Assembly (NCBI RefSeq): GCF_905120465.1
Contig: NZ_CAJHOF010000006.1
Coordinates: 55,330-119,329, forward strand
Source of the DNA: Campylobacter majalis
GTDB lineage: Bacteria > Campylobacterota > Campylobacteria > Campylobacterales > Campylobacteraceae
DNA length: 64,000 nucleotides
Direction: 5' to 3'
Shown: one piece after another, positions 55,100 through 64,000 of the stretch
How the letters are laid out: every line of letters starts with the position of its first letter
Numbering within the stretch: position 1 is the first letter of the stretch
Notes under the pieces: model-generated
Database searches by the model: none
Told to the model about the DNA's origin: nothing
What the model saw: the letters and a program-made list of their open reading frames with translations, nothing else
Program-made: the position numbers and the translations under genes

Positions 55100-56925
55100 T
55101 AGATGTAAAAAATATGGACTTAATGCAGCTTGAAAAATTATGCAAGGATATAAGAGAAAAAATCATCGAAGTGGTCAGCAAAAATGGCGGTCATCTAAGC
55201 TCAAACATTGGTGCAGTAGAGCTAATAGTAGCCATGCACTATGTTTTTGATGCCAAAAACGATCCATTTATATTTGATGTAAGCCATCAAGCATACACTC
55301 ATAAACTTCTTACTGGACGCTGGAAAGAATTTGACACACTTAGACAATACAAAGGCATATGTGGTTTTACCAAGCCAAAAGAGAGTGAGTATGATTATTT
55401 TGTAGCAGGACATAGCTCTACATCTATAAGCATCGCAGTAGGTGCAGCAAAAGCGATAAAACTAAAAGGTGAAAATCGTTTGCCAATAGCACTAATAGGT
55501 GATGGATCAATGAGTGCCGGAATGGCATATGAAGCACTCAATGAATTAGGCGATAGAAAATATCCCTGTATAATCATACTAAACGATAATGAAATGAGCA
55601 TATCAAAACCAATAGGTGCCATAAGCAAATACCTAAGTCATATTATGGCTGGCGAGGCTTATCAGAAATTTAAAAGCGGAGTTGAGAAAATTTTATCTTA
55701 TATGCCAGAGTCGGCCTCATATATGGCAAGACGTGCAGAAGAGAGCATTAGATTAATAACACCTGGGATTTTGTTTGAAGAACTTGGACTTGAATATATA
55801 GGACCAGTAGATGGACACAATCTAAAAGACCTAATCCAAACCTTTACAACCGCAAAAAATATGAAAAAACCGGTTATAATTCATACGCAAACATTAAAAG
55901 GCAAAGGTTATGAAAAAGCCGAAGGACACTACGCATCATGGCATGGCGTGGGACCATTTGATGTAAATACTGGTGAGATTATTAAAAATTCCAGTGCTAA
56001 AAAATCAGCGACGCAAATTTTCTCCCAACACTTACTAGAGCTTGCAAAAGAGCATGATGACATAGTCGGTGTAACAGCCGCTATGCCAACAGGCACAGGC
56101 ATGGATGCACTCATACAAAACTATCCTGAACGCTTTTGGGATGTCGCCATAGCAGAGCAACACGCAGTCACTTCGATGGCAGCAATGGCAAAAGAGGGAT
56201 TTAAGCCTTTTGTAGCGATATACTCAACTTTTATGCAACGTGCATATGATCAAATCATACACGATGCTTGTATTATGAATTTAAACATCACATTTGCCAT
56301 GGATAGAGCGGGTATAGTAGGAGAGGATGGCGAAACACATCAAGGTGTTTTTGATATAAGCTTTTTAAATGCTATACCAAATATAGTGCTTTTTGCTGCT
56401 AGAAGTGAAGAGATGCTTAAAAATAGCATGAATTTTGCCTACGAATATCAAGGAGTATCGGCGTTTAGATATCCACGTGGCGGATATCTACTAGATGATA
56501 GCGAATTTACACCGAGTCCTTTAAAGCTTGGCAAAGGCGAAATTTTACACTACGGAACAAGTAATGTAGCACTAATTGGGTATTCAAACGCAGTCGGAAA
56601 GGCAAACAAAATTCGTGAAAAAATAGCAAAGCATTTAGATGCTACACTCGTGGATTTGGTGTTTGTAAAGCCACTTGATGAGCAGATGTTGTTAAATTTA
56701 GCCAAAAATAGCAAAAAGTGGTATATCATAAGCGATAGTAGTAAAAATGGTGGCATAGGCGATATATTAAGTGCATTTTTGCAAAAACACAATATTTTAG
56801 ATGTAGGAGTTGTTAGTTTTGAGTATCCAGATGAATTTATCCAGCATGGTGCGACTGAGCTTATAGAAGATGAACTTGGCATAACGGTCGATAAAATTTC
56901 TCAAAAAATATTATTAGATAATTAA
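55096..56925 (+). CDS. dxs: 1-deoxy-D-xylulose-5-phosphate synthase, GTG start
   Basis: First enzyme of the MEP isoprenoid pathway. 609 residues; NGGHLSSNIGAVEL, the thiamine diphosphate motif GDGSMSAGMAYEALN...NDN, and EQHAVTSMAAMA. GTG 55096 overlaps the fliH stop by 4 bases and has AAAGGG 7 bases upstream. Confidence 0.95.
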   Translation: MIDVKNMDLMQLEKLCKDIREKIIEVVSKNGGHLSSNIGAVELIVAMHYVFDAKNDPFIFDVSHQAYTHKLLTGRWKEFDTLRQYKGICGFTKPKESEYDYFVAGHSSTSISIAVGAAKAIKLKGENRLPIALIGDGSMSAGMAYEALNELGDRKYPCIIILNDNEMSISKPIGAISKYLSHIMAGEAYQKFKSGVEKILSYMPESASYMARRAEESIRLITPGILFEELGLEYIGPVDGHNLKDLIQTFTTAKNMKKPVIIHTQTLKGKGYEKAEGHYASWHGVGPFDVNTGEIIKNSSAKKSATQIFSQHLLELAKEHDDIVGVTAAMPTGTGMDALIQNYPERFWDVAIAEQHAVTSMAAMAKEGFKPFVAIYSTFMQRAYDQIIHDACIMNLNITFAMDRAGIVGEDGETHQGVFDISFLNAIPNIVLFAARSEEMLKNSMNFAYEYQGVSAFRYPRGGYLLDDSEFTPSPLKLGKGEILHYGTSNVALIGYSNAVGKANKIREKIAKHLDATLVDLVFVKPLDEQMLLNLAKNSKKWYIISDSSKNGGIGDILSAFLQKHNILDVGVVSFEYPDEFIQHGATELIEDELGITVDKISQKILLDN

Positions 56926-56962
56926 TATCATCTAATAAAGAACTTTTTAAGATTTCTTTTAA

Positions 56963-56968
56963 TATAAT
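56963..56968 (+). promoter_or_regulatory. -10 element of perR
   Basis: TATAAT in TTTTAATATAATGC, 31 bases before the ATG; transcription would start near 56975. Confidence 0.5.
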
Positions 56969-56998
56969 GCTTAAAAAATTTTTAATTTAAGGAATTTT

Positions 56999-57409
56999 AT
57001 GCAACACGTTTCGCTTTTAAAGCAGTTTGGCCTAAAAGTCACACCTCAAAGATTAAGCATATTAAGAATTTTAGACCGCCATACTCACCCAACAATCGAT
57101 GAATTATACGAAGAGATCAAAAAAGAAAATCCATCGGTCTCATTGGCAACTGTTTATAAAAATCTAAATACGCTAAAAGACGAAGGATTAGTTGTTGAAG
57201 TAAATATAGTAAATAAAAAACCAAGATATGACATATACGAATACCCACACATTCATGTTGTTTGTGAGTGTTGCGGACACGTTCAAGACTTAAGCTACGA
57301 AGAAGCGGAACTAGCACAATATCAAGAAAAACCAGAAAAAAAACTAAGCAATATAATTGAGCGTCTAAACGTAGTAGCAAACGTCAAAAGCTGCAAAAAT
57401 TGTCGCTAA
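56999..57409 (+). CDS. perR: Peroxide-responsive Fur-family repressor PerR
   Basis: 136 residues, the size of Campylobacter PerR. Winged helix with VTPQRLSILRIL and SLATVYKNLNTL; metal-binding YDIYEYPHIHVVC and the structural zinc pairs CECC and CKNC. In the family, iron-catalysed His oxidation by peroxide releases DNA (targets such as katA and ahpC). The gene's position after dxs matches C. jejuni perR. Confidence 0.9.
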   Translation: MQHVSLLKQFGLKVTPQRLSILRILDRHTHPTIDELYEEIKKENPSVSLATVYKNLNTLKDEGLVVEVNIVNKKPRYDIYEYPHIHVVCECCGHVQDLSYEEAELAQYQEKPEKKLSNIIERLNVVANVKSCKNCR

Positions 57410-57499
57410 ACATAAATAAAGTCAAACAAGGCTTTATTTATCTAAAATCAAAATTTCAGCCACAAACTGCTAAAATATGAGAAATTTTAGGGAGGTTTT

Positions 57500-58834
57500 A
57501 TGAGCTTAGAGATACGGCGAAAATTTCTACTTCATGATAACTCGATACTAAAATTTTTAACCGATTGTGGCGTTGTTTTTAACATCAGCGAAATTTCACA
57601 ATTTTATACAAAAATTAGCAAAAATACAGAAGTAAGATATCGCAAACAAAATGACACCTACACTAAAACTCAAAAATCTGGCACTGGCACAAGCTGTAAT
57701 GAAATCACAACATTGTGTGATATTAGCGAGTATCAATCTGAACTAAAAAATAAGATAGGCGATGTCTTGCACAAAACAAGATATCACTTTAAACTCAATG
57801 CAAACGATGCTTATATCGACGAATATATAGGCGAACTGCATGGGTTAAATATACTGCAAATTAAATTTAACGATGAATTATATGCTGTATTTTTCAAACT
57901 TAAACAGCCACTTTTAGGATTTGTTAAGTGCGATGTAAGTGCTGAGCCAAAATACAAAAATAAATCCTTGGCTACACTAAATATGCCAGACGAAAATATC
58001 GATAAAAAATTAGCAAAATCAGTGCTAGAAAAAAATGATTTAGACATAAGCCTTCCAAAAAATATAAATATCAGTTACGCACTAAAGATTGTGTTAAATC
58101 AAAATTACAAAAATAAAAATTATGCTGAAATTTCAAATATTTTTAGCAACTTTAACGATGTTTTTGACACGCACACAAGTGATGTTTTTGCTGTAAATTT
58201 TAAAAAGCTAAGCAATATTACTTCGTCATATAAAAATCTCATAAATTCCACTTCGCACATAAAAAATAATAAAAAAAATGCACAAATATTAGATTTTTTA
58301 GCACTAGCTATCAAAGCACAAGAAAGCAATATATCAAGATATATTGATGAAAATATAAAATTTTTAAAAGACTTTGAGATGTTTTTGGACGAAGATAGCG
58401 GATTTTACGACGGAAAAAAGGCAAATCAAAATACTTTAAATATCGTAGCTTATACACTAAGAACAAGCCTAGTAAGATTACGCTTAGCATTAAAAAATAT
58501 AGATGAAAATAGCAAAAATACAAGTTTTTATAAACTAACAGATATCTTAGAAACTATAAATTTAATAGATGAAAATTTCGGAGCTTTTTTTGATTTTAAA
58601 GCATACTTAAAAGTTATCAAAAAAACGCAAATTTTACTTAACATCTTAAGAAATTTAAGCGAATGCGAAATATGTCTAAATGCATGCAACAGCCTAAAAG
58701 AAAATGAAAAACTTAGCAAAATTTTAATATTAAAAATGCACAAAAAACGCGATAAACTCATAAAAACTAAAGCTAAAATGGATAAAATTTCAAAAAAAGT
58801 ATCAAATCAAATAAAAATATACTATCAAGGATAA
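57500..58834 (+). CDS. CYTH-CHAD domain protein
   Basis: 444 residues. Starts with the CYTH signature LEIRRKFLL (ExExK-like) and ends with an all-helical, lysine-rich CHAD-like region (~210-444). CYTH proteins hydrolyse triphosphates and CHAD domains bind polyphosphate, so a role in polyphosphate metabolism is likely but not proven. Strong GGGAGG site; runs into ubiE. Confidence 0.7.
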   Translation: MSLEIRRKFLLHDNSILKFLTDCGVVFNISEISQFYTKISKNTEVRYRKQNDTYTKTQKSGTGTSCNEITTLCDISEYQSELKNKIGDVLHKTRYHFKLNANDAYIDEYIGELHGLNILQIKFNDELYAVFFKLKQPLLGFVKCDVSAEPKYKNKSLATLNMPDENIDKKLAKSVLEKNDLDISLPKNINISYALKIVLNQNYKNKNYAEISNIFSNFNDVFDTHTSDVFAVNFKKLSNITSSYKNLINSTSHIKNNKKNAQILDFLALAIKAQESNISRYIDENIKFLKDFEMFLDEDSGFYDGKKANQNTLNIVAYTLRTSLVRLRLALKNIDENSKNTSFYKLTDILETINLIDENFGAFFDFKAYLKVIKKTQILLNILRNLSECEICLNACNSLKENEKLSKILILKMHKKRDKLIKTKAKMDKISKKVSNQIKIYYQG

Positions 58835-58837
58835 ATT

Positions 58838-59557
58838 TTGCAAAAACAAGAAAAAATCGTAAAAATGTTTGATGATATAGCCAAAACTTACGACGTCGCA
58901 AATCGCGTTTTAAGCATGGGCGTTGATATAAGCTGGAGAAAATATGCATGTAAAAAAGTGTTAGACAATTTCACACATCAAAATATCAACATAGTCGATG
59001 TAGCATGTGGCACTGGCGACATGATGGGTATGTGGCAAAGCACCGCACAAAAACAAAATGTTAGCATAAACAGCCTAACAGGCATAGATCCATCATCTGG
59101 CATGATGGAAGTTGGCAAACAAAAATTTCCAAACTTCACATTCATACAAGCATATGCTAATGACACAACTTTAAGTGATGCTTGTGCAGATATATTAAGC
59201 ATAAGCTATGGCATAAGGAATGTCGTAGAAAGACAAAAGGCACTAATTGAGTTTAATAGAGTACTAAAAATGGGTGGTTACGTTGTAGTTTTAGAATTTA
59301 CCAAACGCCAACAATCTGGCTTTTTAAGCAAAATTCGTGACTTTTATCTGCAAAAAATTCTACCAAAAATAGGTGGCTTTATCTCAAAAAATAAAGAAGC
59401 ATATGAATACTTGCCTAGCTCGATACAGGACTTTTTGGACGCAAAGAGCTTTTGTGATGAACTTAAAGAAACTGGATTTGAGATAATAGAGTGCAAAGGT
59501 TTTTCGATGGAAATTTCAACACTATTTATAGCCAAAAAAATAAAGGAAACAAAATGA
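58838..59557 (+). CDS. ubiE: Demethylmenaquinone methyltransferase, TTG start
   Basis: SAM-dependent C-methylation of the quinone ring, here for menaquinone. 239 residues; [18 protein letters not shown] and VACGTGDMM match UbiE/MenG. The start is TTG 58838, with AAGGA 7 bases upstream and the preceding stop only 3 bases away. Confidence 0.93.
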   Translation: MQKQEKIVKMFDDIAKTYDVANRVLSMGVDISWRKYACKKVLDNFTHQNINIVDVACGTGDMMGMWQSTAQKQNVSINSLTGIDPSSGMMEVGKQKFPNFTFIQAYANDTTLSDACADILSISYGIRNVVERQKALIEFNRVLKMGGYVVVLEFTKRQQSGFLSKIRDFYLQKILPKIGGFISKNKEAYEYLPSSIQDFLDAKSFCDELKETGFEIIECKGFSMEISTLFIAKKIKETK

Positions 59558-60321
59558 TACGCATAGGCATACACGGTGCAAGTGGCAAAATGGGCAAAGA
59601 GATAGCACAAAATTTAGCAAATAATGAAGTGGCAAGACTAAGCATAGCATACGCAATAGATGAGATTACATATCAGTTGCCAAAAGGCGTGCTTGTAACA
59701 AACAACTTAGATGAATTATTTGCAAATAGCGACGTCGTGATTGATTTTACTATAAAACAAGGTGCAATAAATTTAATAAATTATGCAAGAACAAATCCAA
59801 AGCCACTAGTCATAGGCACCACCGGACTAGGCGATGATGCGACCGAACTAATAGCACAAGCAAGCAACACAATGCCTATATTATACGCTACAAATATGAG
59901 CTTGGGTGTAGCAGTACTAAATCGCTTAGTGGCAATTGCATCAAAAGCGCTTAGAGAATTTGATATAGAAATAACCGAAATGCACCATAAACACAAAAAA
60001 GATGCACCAAGTGGCACAGCATTAACTCTAGCAGAACACGCCGCACTAGCTAGAAATTTAGATCTAAAAGAGGTCATGACAACCGGTAGAGAAGGACTAG
60101 TAGGTGCTAGAAACAAAGATGAGATTGGCGTTATGGCTTTGCGTGGCGGAGATGTTGTTGGACGTCACACGGTTGGTTTTTACAATGATGGAGAATTTAT
60201 CGAGCTAAATCACACAGCAACAAGTAGAGCAACATTTGCCAAAGGAGCTATAAAAGCAGCAATTTGGCTAAGCACTCAGCAAAGTGGCAAATACACGATA
60301 TATGATTGCTTGGGGCTTTAA
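59554..60321 (+). CDS. dapB: 4-hydroxy-tetrahydrodipicolinate reductase
   Basis: Second step of the lysine/diaminopimelate branch. 255 residues; [10 protein letters not shown] dinucleotide site, GTTGL and catalytic [18 protein letters not shown] 59554 overlaps the ubiE stop (ATGA); the frame's earlier ATG lies inside ubiE. Confidence 0.95.
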   Translation: MIRIGIHGASGKMGKEIAQNLANNEVARLSIAYAIDEITYQLPKGVLVTNNLDELFANSDVVIDFTIKQGAINLINYARTNPKPLVIGTTGLGDDATELIAQASNTMPILYATNMSLGVAVLNRLVAIASKALREFDIEITEMHHKHKKDAPSGTALTLAEHAALARNLDLKEVMTTGREGLVGARNKDEIGVMALRGGDVVGRHTVGFYNDGEFIELNHTATSRATFAKGAIKAAIWLSTQQSGKYTIYDCLGL

Positions 60322-60660
60322 ATTTCTAAAAAAGAGAAATAGCGATAAATTTAGCCTTGATGATATCAAGGATTATGAGCGTGAAAATCACAATGAATTT
60401 TTGTGCTTTTACGCCCAAAAGCAGAAATTTTAAATGCTGGTGATTTGACTAAGCTCATATTTTGCTTTAAAGATGACAAAAGCGACTTTGTGTAAGCAAA
60501 GCGTGTAAGTAAGTGTGTTTGGCAATGGTAGCAAGGATAGCGAATTTATCGACTTTTAAACAACAAAGTATATAAAGTCAGTAAAAAGCAAACGACGAGC
60601 TAAATTTATAGCTCATAATATTTTAAAATCTATCATGACTAAGGTATAAAGGTAAAAATT
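60322..60660 (+). pseudogene. Eroded gene after dapB, possibly DUF2314-like
   Basis: Pieces in shifting frames: FSLDDIKDYERENHNEF, AEILNAGDLTKLIFCFKDD, NNKVYKVSKK and KFIAHNILK, separated by stops and shifts. The order and the ending resemble DUF2314 proteins, a small family often found with immunity genes. Assignment is tentative. Confidence 0.4.
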
Positions 60661-60675
60661 TGCAAAATTTTATGA

Positions 60676-60691
60676 ATATTTGCGGTAAAAT
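60676..60691 (+). promoter_or_regulatory. Promoter of purF
   Basis: ATTTGCGGTAAAAT with -10 TAAAAT at 60686-60691, about 46 bases before the ATG. Confidence 0.4.
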
Positions 60692-60737
60692 ATCAAAACC
60701 TTAAGCATGGATTTGTAAAAAACTAAAAAGGGTAAAA

Positions 60738-62078
60738 ATGTGTGCGATAGTAGGTGTTATAAACTCAGCCGATGCTGCAAAAACAGCATATTATGCTTTG
60801 TTTGCAATGCAACATAGAGGACAAGAAGCAAGCGGAATAAGCTCATGTGACAATGACGGAATCATAAGAACAATAAAAAATAGAGGTTTGGTAACTGAGG
60901 TATTTAACAAAGATAGCTTTGAAATTTTAAAAGGACGCATGGCAATAGGGCATAACCGCTACGCCACGGCTGGTAGCGACTCTTTGCTTGATGCTCAGCC
61001 AGTTGCGGCAAATTACGCACTTGGCTCTATTTCTATAGTGCATAATGGAAACCTTATAGATAAAGATAAAACAAGACAAGAGCTAATACAAAATGGAGCT
61101 ATTTTTGCTTCAAATATGGATACAGAAAACATAATTCATCTAATAGCTCAACACAAATCACACAGTCTAAAAGATAGAATTTTATATGCCTTAAACAACA
61201 TAACAGGAGCTTACTGCCTACTTATACAATCACGCACCAAGGTTTTTGCGATACGTGATAAATACGGAGTTAGACCATTAAGTATAGGCAAATTAAAAGA
61301 TGGTGGCTATATTGTAGCGAGTGAAACTTGTGCGTTTGATTTAGTTGATGCAGAATTTATAAGAGACGTTAAGCCAGGAGAGATGATTACATTTGAATAC
61401 GGCAAAGATGGCTTTAAAAGTGAGCAGATTTTTACACCAGATCCTAGAATTTGTGCGTTTGAATATATATATTTTGCTCGTCCAGATAGCATCATAGATG
61501 GCAAAAACGTATATGATGTGCGTAAAAATATGGGGCGTGTCCTAGCCAAAAAAAGCAAAACAAAAGCGGATTTTGTAATTCCAGTTCCTGATAGTGGCGT
61601 TGCTGCGGCACTTGGTTACGCTCAAGAAAGCGGTTTGGCGTTTGAAGCAGCGATAGTAAGAAACCATTATGTTGGCAGAACATTTATCGAGCCAACACAA
61701 GAGTTAAGAAATTTAAAAGTCAAACTCAAACTAAACCCTATGCATAGCGTATTGCAAGGCAAAAGCGTGATTGTCATAGACGATAGTATAGTGCGTGGAA
61801 CTACTAGCAAAAAGATAGTCGAACTACTTCGTCATGCAGGAGTTAAAGAGATACATTTTAAAGTAGCATGCCCTGAGCTAAAATATCCAGAAAGATACGG
61901 CATAGATACGCCTAGCTTTGAGGAATTAATCAGTGCAAATAAAAATATTGAACAAGTTCGCAAATACATAGGTGCTGACAGTCTTGAGTTTTTAAGCATA
62001 GATGAGCTAACAAGTGCGATAGGAAACGAACGCAAATACTCACTCGTAAGTTTTGATGGAGATTATTTTATAAAGTGA
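60738..62078 (+). CDS. purF: Amidophosphoribosyltransferase
   Basis: First committed step of purine synthesis. 446 residues; N-terminal nucleophile Cys 2 (MCAIVGVI), glutaminase landmarks GHNRYAT and HNGNL, and the PRPP loop VIDDSIVRGTTSKK. AAAGGG upstream. Confidence 0.96.
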   Translation: MCAIVGVINSADAAKTAYYALFAMQHRGQEASGISSCDNDGIIRTIKNRGLVTEVFNKDSFEILKGRMAIGHNRYATAGSDSLLDAQPVAANYALGSISIVHNGNLIDKDKTRQELIQNGAIFASNMDTENIIHLIAQHKSHSLKDRILYALNNITGAYCLLIQSRTKVFAIRDKYGVRPLSIGKLKDGGYIVASETCAFDLVDAEFIRDVKPGEMITFEYGKDGFKSEQIFTPDPRICAFEYIYFARPDSIIDGKNVYDVRKNMGRVLAKKSKTKADFVIPVPDSGVAAALGYAQESGLAFEAAIVRNHYVGRTFIEPTQELRNLKVKLKLNPMHSVLQGKSVIVIDDSIVRGTTSKKIVELLRHAGVKEIHFKVACPELKYPERYGIDTPSFEELISANKNIEQVRKYIGADSLEFLSIDELTSAIGNERKYSLVSFDGDYFIK

Positions 62079-62743
62079 AATTTTATATATTTTTATTTAT
62101 GGTTTTATTTATGGTTGGTTGTGGCAGCAAAACACCACAAAATCACAGCCCAAAGCCCTTTAGATACTTTTTTGACAATGACGCAAATTTAAAAAAAATC
62201 AGCTTTAAACGCGAAGTATCAGAGCAAGAAAAATACAACAAAACAGGGGTTGCACGAGTAGAAAGAAGCAATCTAGGCACAATGTATGAAACGGCAAATC
62301 ATAGCTATTCGATTATAATGACTAATAAACAGATAAACCCAAATAATAAAGATGAAATTTCATCACTTAAAAACTCACAAACAATTAAAATTTATGAGTT
62401 TAATCAAGGCAATATCCAAAGCATAAATTTTAACTCACAAAACCAAGTTTGCACTTCGCTACAAAAAGGCGAAAAAATAGATATAAAAAGTGTAAATAAC
62501 TACTATGCAAACCACTATGATTTTAGTCAAAATGACAATGATTTGTTTGCCAGTATTATATTGTCATCATACGAAAATTATGAGTTAGCAGTTAGTAAAT
62601 ATAGTTTTTTGCAACACATAAACGACGACGATACTAAACAAAAGGTTGCCGCACTCGTATATGATGATAAATTCAAACAAGTGCTTGGTGCAAATCTGCA
62701 AAGACAGGTGCAAATTTTAAAGTTTTTATGCGAATTAAAATAA
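62075..62743 (+). CDS. Predicted lipoprotein of unknown function, GTG start
   Basis: 222 residues with a type II signal peptide: hydrophobic MKFYIFLFMVLFMVGC, Cys 16 at the lipobox. The rest is Asn/Lys/Ser-rich, with no known domain. GTG 62075 overlaps the purF stop; an internal ATG before the lipobox is possible. Location periplasmic face or outer membrane. Confidence 0.75.
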   Translation: MKFYIFLFMVLFMVGCGSKTPQNHSPKPFRYFFDNDANLKKISFKREVSEQEKYNKTGVARVERSNLGTMYETANHSYSIIMTNKQINPNNKDEISSLKNSQTIKIYEFNQGNIQSINFNSQNQVCTSLQKGEKIDIKSVNNYYANHYDFSQNDNDLFASIILSSYENYELAVSKYSFLQHINDDDTKQKVAALVYDDKFKQVLGANLQRQVQILKFLCELK

Positions 62744-62757
62744 GCAAAGGATAAAGT

Positions 62758-63750
62758 ATGCAAAAACGAAAACTAGGACAGATACAAGTAGGTGCTATGG
62801 GGCTTGGATGCATGGGAATATCTCAGTTTTTAGGTGTTGCACTTAGCAAAGATGAAGGCATAAATTTACTACACGAAGCTTTTGAACTTGGCATAGATTT
62901 TTATGATACGGCTGAGGTATATGGTCCGTTTGTGAATGAAGAAATTTTAGGAGAAGCATTTAAAAATAAGCGAGATAAAGTAAAAATCGCTACAAAATTT
63001 GGATTTAATATACAAAAAGTAAATAACCATTATCAAATGGCTGGTCTAAACTCCGATCCAAAACACATAATATCAGCCGTTGAAGGCTCATTAAAACGAC
63101 TAAAAACAGACTACATAGATATCATCTACCAGCATAGAGTTGATCCAAATGTGCCGATCGAAGATGTAGCTGGTGTTGTTGGTGATCTTATAAAACAGGG
63201 CAAGGCTAGAGCATTTGGGTTAAGTGAGGCTAGCATAGGCACACTAAAACGTGCAAATGCAGTGACACCAGTTTCAGCTATGCAAAGTGAGTTTTCAATG
63301 TGGTGGCAAGAACCAAAAGAGAAAATGTTTGATGAACTTGATAAAATAGGGGCTGGATTTGTGGCATTTTCTCCACTTGGAAGAGGGTTTTTAACGGGAA
63401 ATTTTAGCAAAAATGCAGATTTGAATGAAAATGATAGCAGAAAACACAATCCACGTTTTAGTGATGAAGCAATGAGTGCAAACAAGGCATTACTAGACTT
63501 TTTAGATGAAATTTCAACTAGTAAAAATGCCACAAAATCACAAATTGCTTTAGCATGGACTTTAGCTCAAAGCGATATAGTAGTACCAATACCAGGAACA
63601 AAAAAACTAAGCAGACTAAAAGAGAATCTAGGGGCTTTAAAAATCACTTTAAACAAAGACGAATTGCAACAGATACAAGACAAGCTAGATCGCATACAAA
63701 TAACCGGACATCGCTACACAGCAGCACAAGATAGCATGGTAGATAGATAA
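62758..63750 (+). CDS. Aldo/keto reductase
   Basis: NADPH-dependent carbonyl reductase, 330 residues. Catalytic tetrad Asp 50, Tyr 55, Lys 80, His 126 (FYDTAEVYG, IATKFGF, YQHRVDP); NADP-binding VPIPGTKKLSRLKENL near the end. It resembles the YakC/AKR13-type enzymes. Substrate unknown. Close to the lipoprotein gene (14 bases), with RBS AAAGGA. Confidence 0.9.
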   Translation: MQKRKLGQIQVGAMGLGCMGISQFLGVALSKDEGINLLHEAFELGIDFYDTAEVYGPFVNEEILGEAFKNKRDKVKIATKFGFNIQKVNNHYQMAGLNSDPKHIISAVEGSLKRLKTDYIDIIYQHRVDPNVPIEDVAGVVGDLIKQGKARAFGLSEASIGTLKRANAVTPVSAMQSEFSMWWQEPKEKMFDELDKIGAGFVAFSPLGRGFLTGNFSKNADLNENDSRKHNPRFSDEAMSANKALLDFLDEISTSKNATKSQIALAWTLAQSDIVVPIPGTKKLSRLKENLGALKITLNKDELQQIQDKLDRIQITGHRYTAAQDSMVDR

Positions 63751-63874
63751 ATTTATGCATTAATCAAAATGTATTGCCAGGAGGGGTTGTTTAATTTTAA
63801 ACACAATAAATACGTAAATGGCTAAAATTATAAGGCTCTCTTTAATTTAAGTTCTTAACAAGGAGCTTAAAAGT

Positions 63875-64000
63875 ATGATTATATCGATGAAAATAAGTAC
63901 ATATATCGTTCCCTAAATTTCAGAAAAGAAATTTAGGGAAATTTTAAGATATTTCTGCCTAGATATTGAGGCTACTAAAATATCAAAATTAGTAGGAATT
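63875..64000 (+). pseudogene. IS1595-family transposase, 5' part with an in-frame stop
   Basis: Starts MIISMKISTYIVP, then TAA (codon 14, where the family would have a Lys), then ISEKKFREILRY and on to the window end. A single AAA-to-TAA change would explain it. It may be inactive; the distal part is not visible. Confidence 0.55.
63909..63940. repeat. Perfect 13-bp inverted repeat inside the transposase start
   Basis: TTCCCTAAATTTC-agaaaa-GAAATTTAGGGAA, spanning the in-frame TAA. As RNA it would form a strong hairpin early in the transposase message. Confidence 0.7.

Larger units (their letters stand above)
63783..64000 (+). mobile_element. Start of an IS1595-type insertion sequence, continuing beyond the window
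   Basis: GGGGTTGTTTAATTTTAAAC at 63783 may be the left terminal repeat; the G-rich end suits the family. A transposase frame follows from ATG 63875 with a clean AAGGAG site. It is stopped by TAA at 63914 but stays in frame with ISEKKFREILRYFCLDIEA and TKISKLVGI, the N-terminal part of IS1595/ISXO2-type transposases. The right end is not in the window. Confidence 0.6.

Noticed and set aside
1..64000. CRISPR array, rRNA operon, prophage or restriction-modification system
   Set aside because: No regularly spaced direct repeats, no rRNA sequence and no phage or methylase genes were seen.

Overview
The window is AT-rich chromosomal DNA from a member of the Campylobacterota, most likely a Campylobacter outside the jejuni/coli pair. 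The evidence is gene content and order. rplY-pth-LptF/G permease-lysA-pheA-hisC-fliF-fliG-fliH-dxs-perR-CYTH-ubiE follows the arrangement known from Campylobacter jejuni. NikZYXWV, FbpABC, ThyX and a ribB with a degenerate second domain are also typical of the group. Promoters often show the Campylobacter extended -10 (TTTTGnTAnAAT). No rRNA operon, CRISPR array or prophage is visible.

Layout. Positions 1-1787 hold the 3' part of an arylsulfate sulfotransferase. Positions 2074-16348 are a minus-strand transport block: a cyclic-peptide-type ABC exporter, a nickel importer (nikZYXWV), an iron importer (fbpABC, with a Fur-box-like site), and a zinc importer (znuABC with a DUF1007/NicO metal permease inside, and a candidate operator over its promoter). 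A CorC/TlyC-type membrane protein follows. Positions 18615-26196 carry ridA, then a periplasmic respiratory module (fccA flavoprotein, fccB and fccC tetraheme cytochromes) ending in an orphan response regulator whose phosphoacceptor Asp is Glu, then an EF-hand-like protein and metE. Positions 26228-31395 hold a CPBP membrane protein, thyX, the SRP RNA gene ffs, two small proteins, thrS and infC (TTG start).

Positions 31400-40100 are the accessory part: a DUF1266 protein, a bile-acid/sodium-symporter-type transporter, ribB, a five-gene tRNA operon with a strong promoter, a separate tRNA-Val, and several eroded genes. One eroded gene is clearly a SMI1/KNR4 (SUKH) immunity gene, so the area may be the remains of a toxin-immunity locus. 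A candidate small RNA with its own promoter and terminator lies at about 35846-35923.

Positions 40462-43456 encode the anaerobic ribonucleotide reductase. The glycyl-radical C-terminus of NrdD is not in the 699-residue main protein. It is a separate 50-codon reading frame with its own ribosome binding site, just after an in-frame stop and before nrdG. This is the most unusual feature here. From 43664 to 63750 the sequence is mostly core genes: transaldolase, a PilT-type ATPase, the conserved block named above, dapB, purF, a lipoprotein and an aldo/keto reductase. The last 220 bases look like the start of an IS1595-type insertion sequence whose transposase frame contains a stop.
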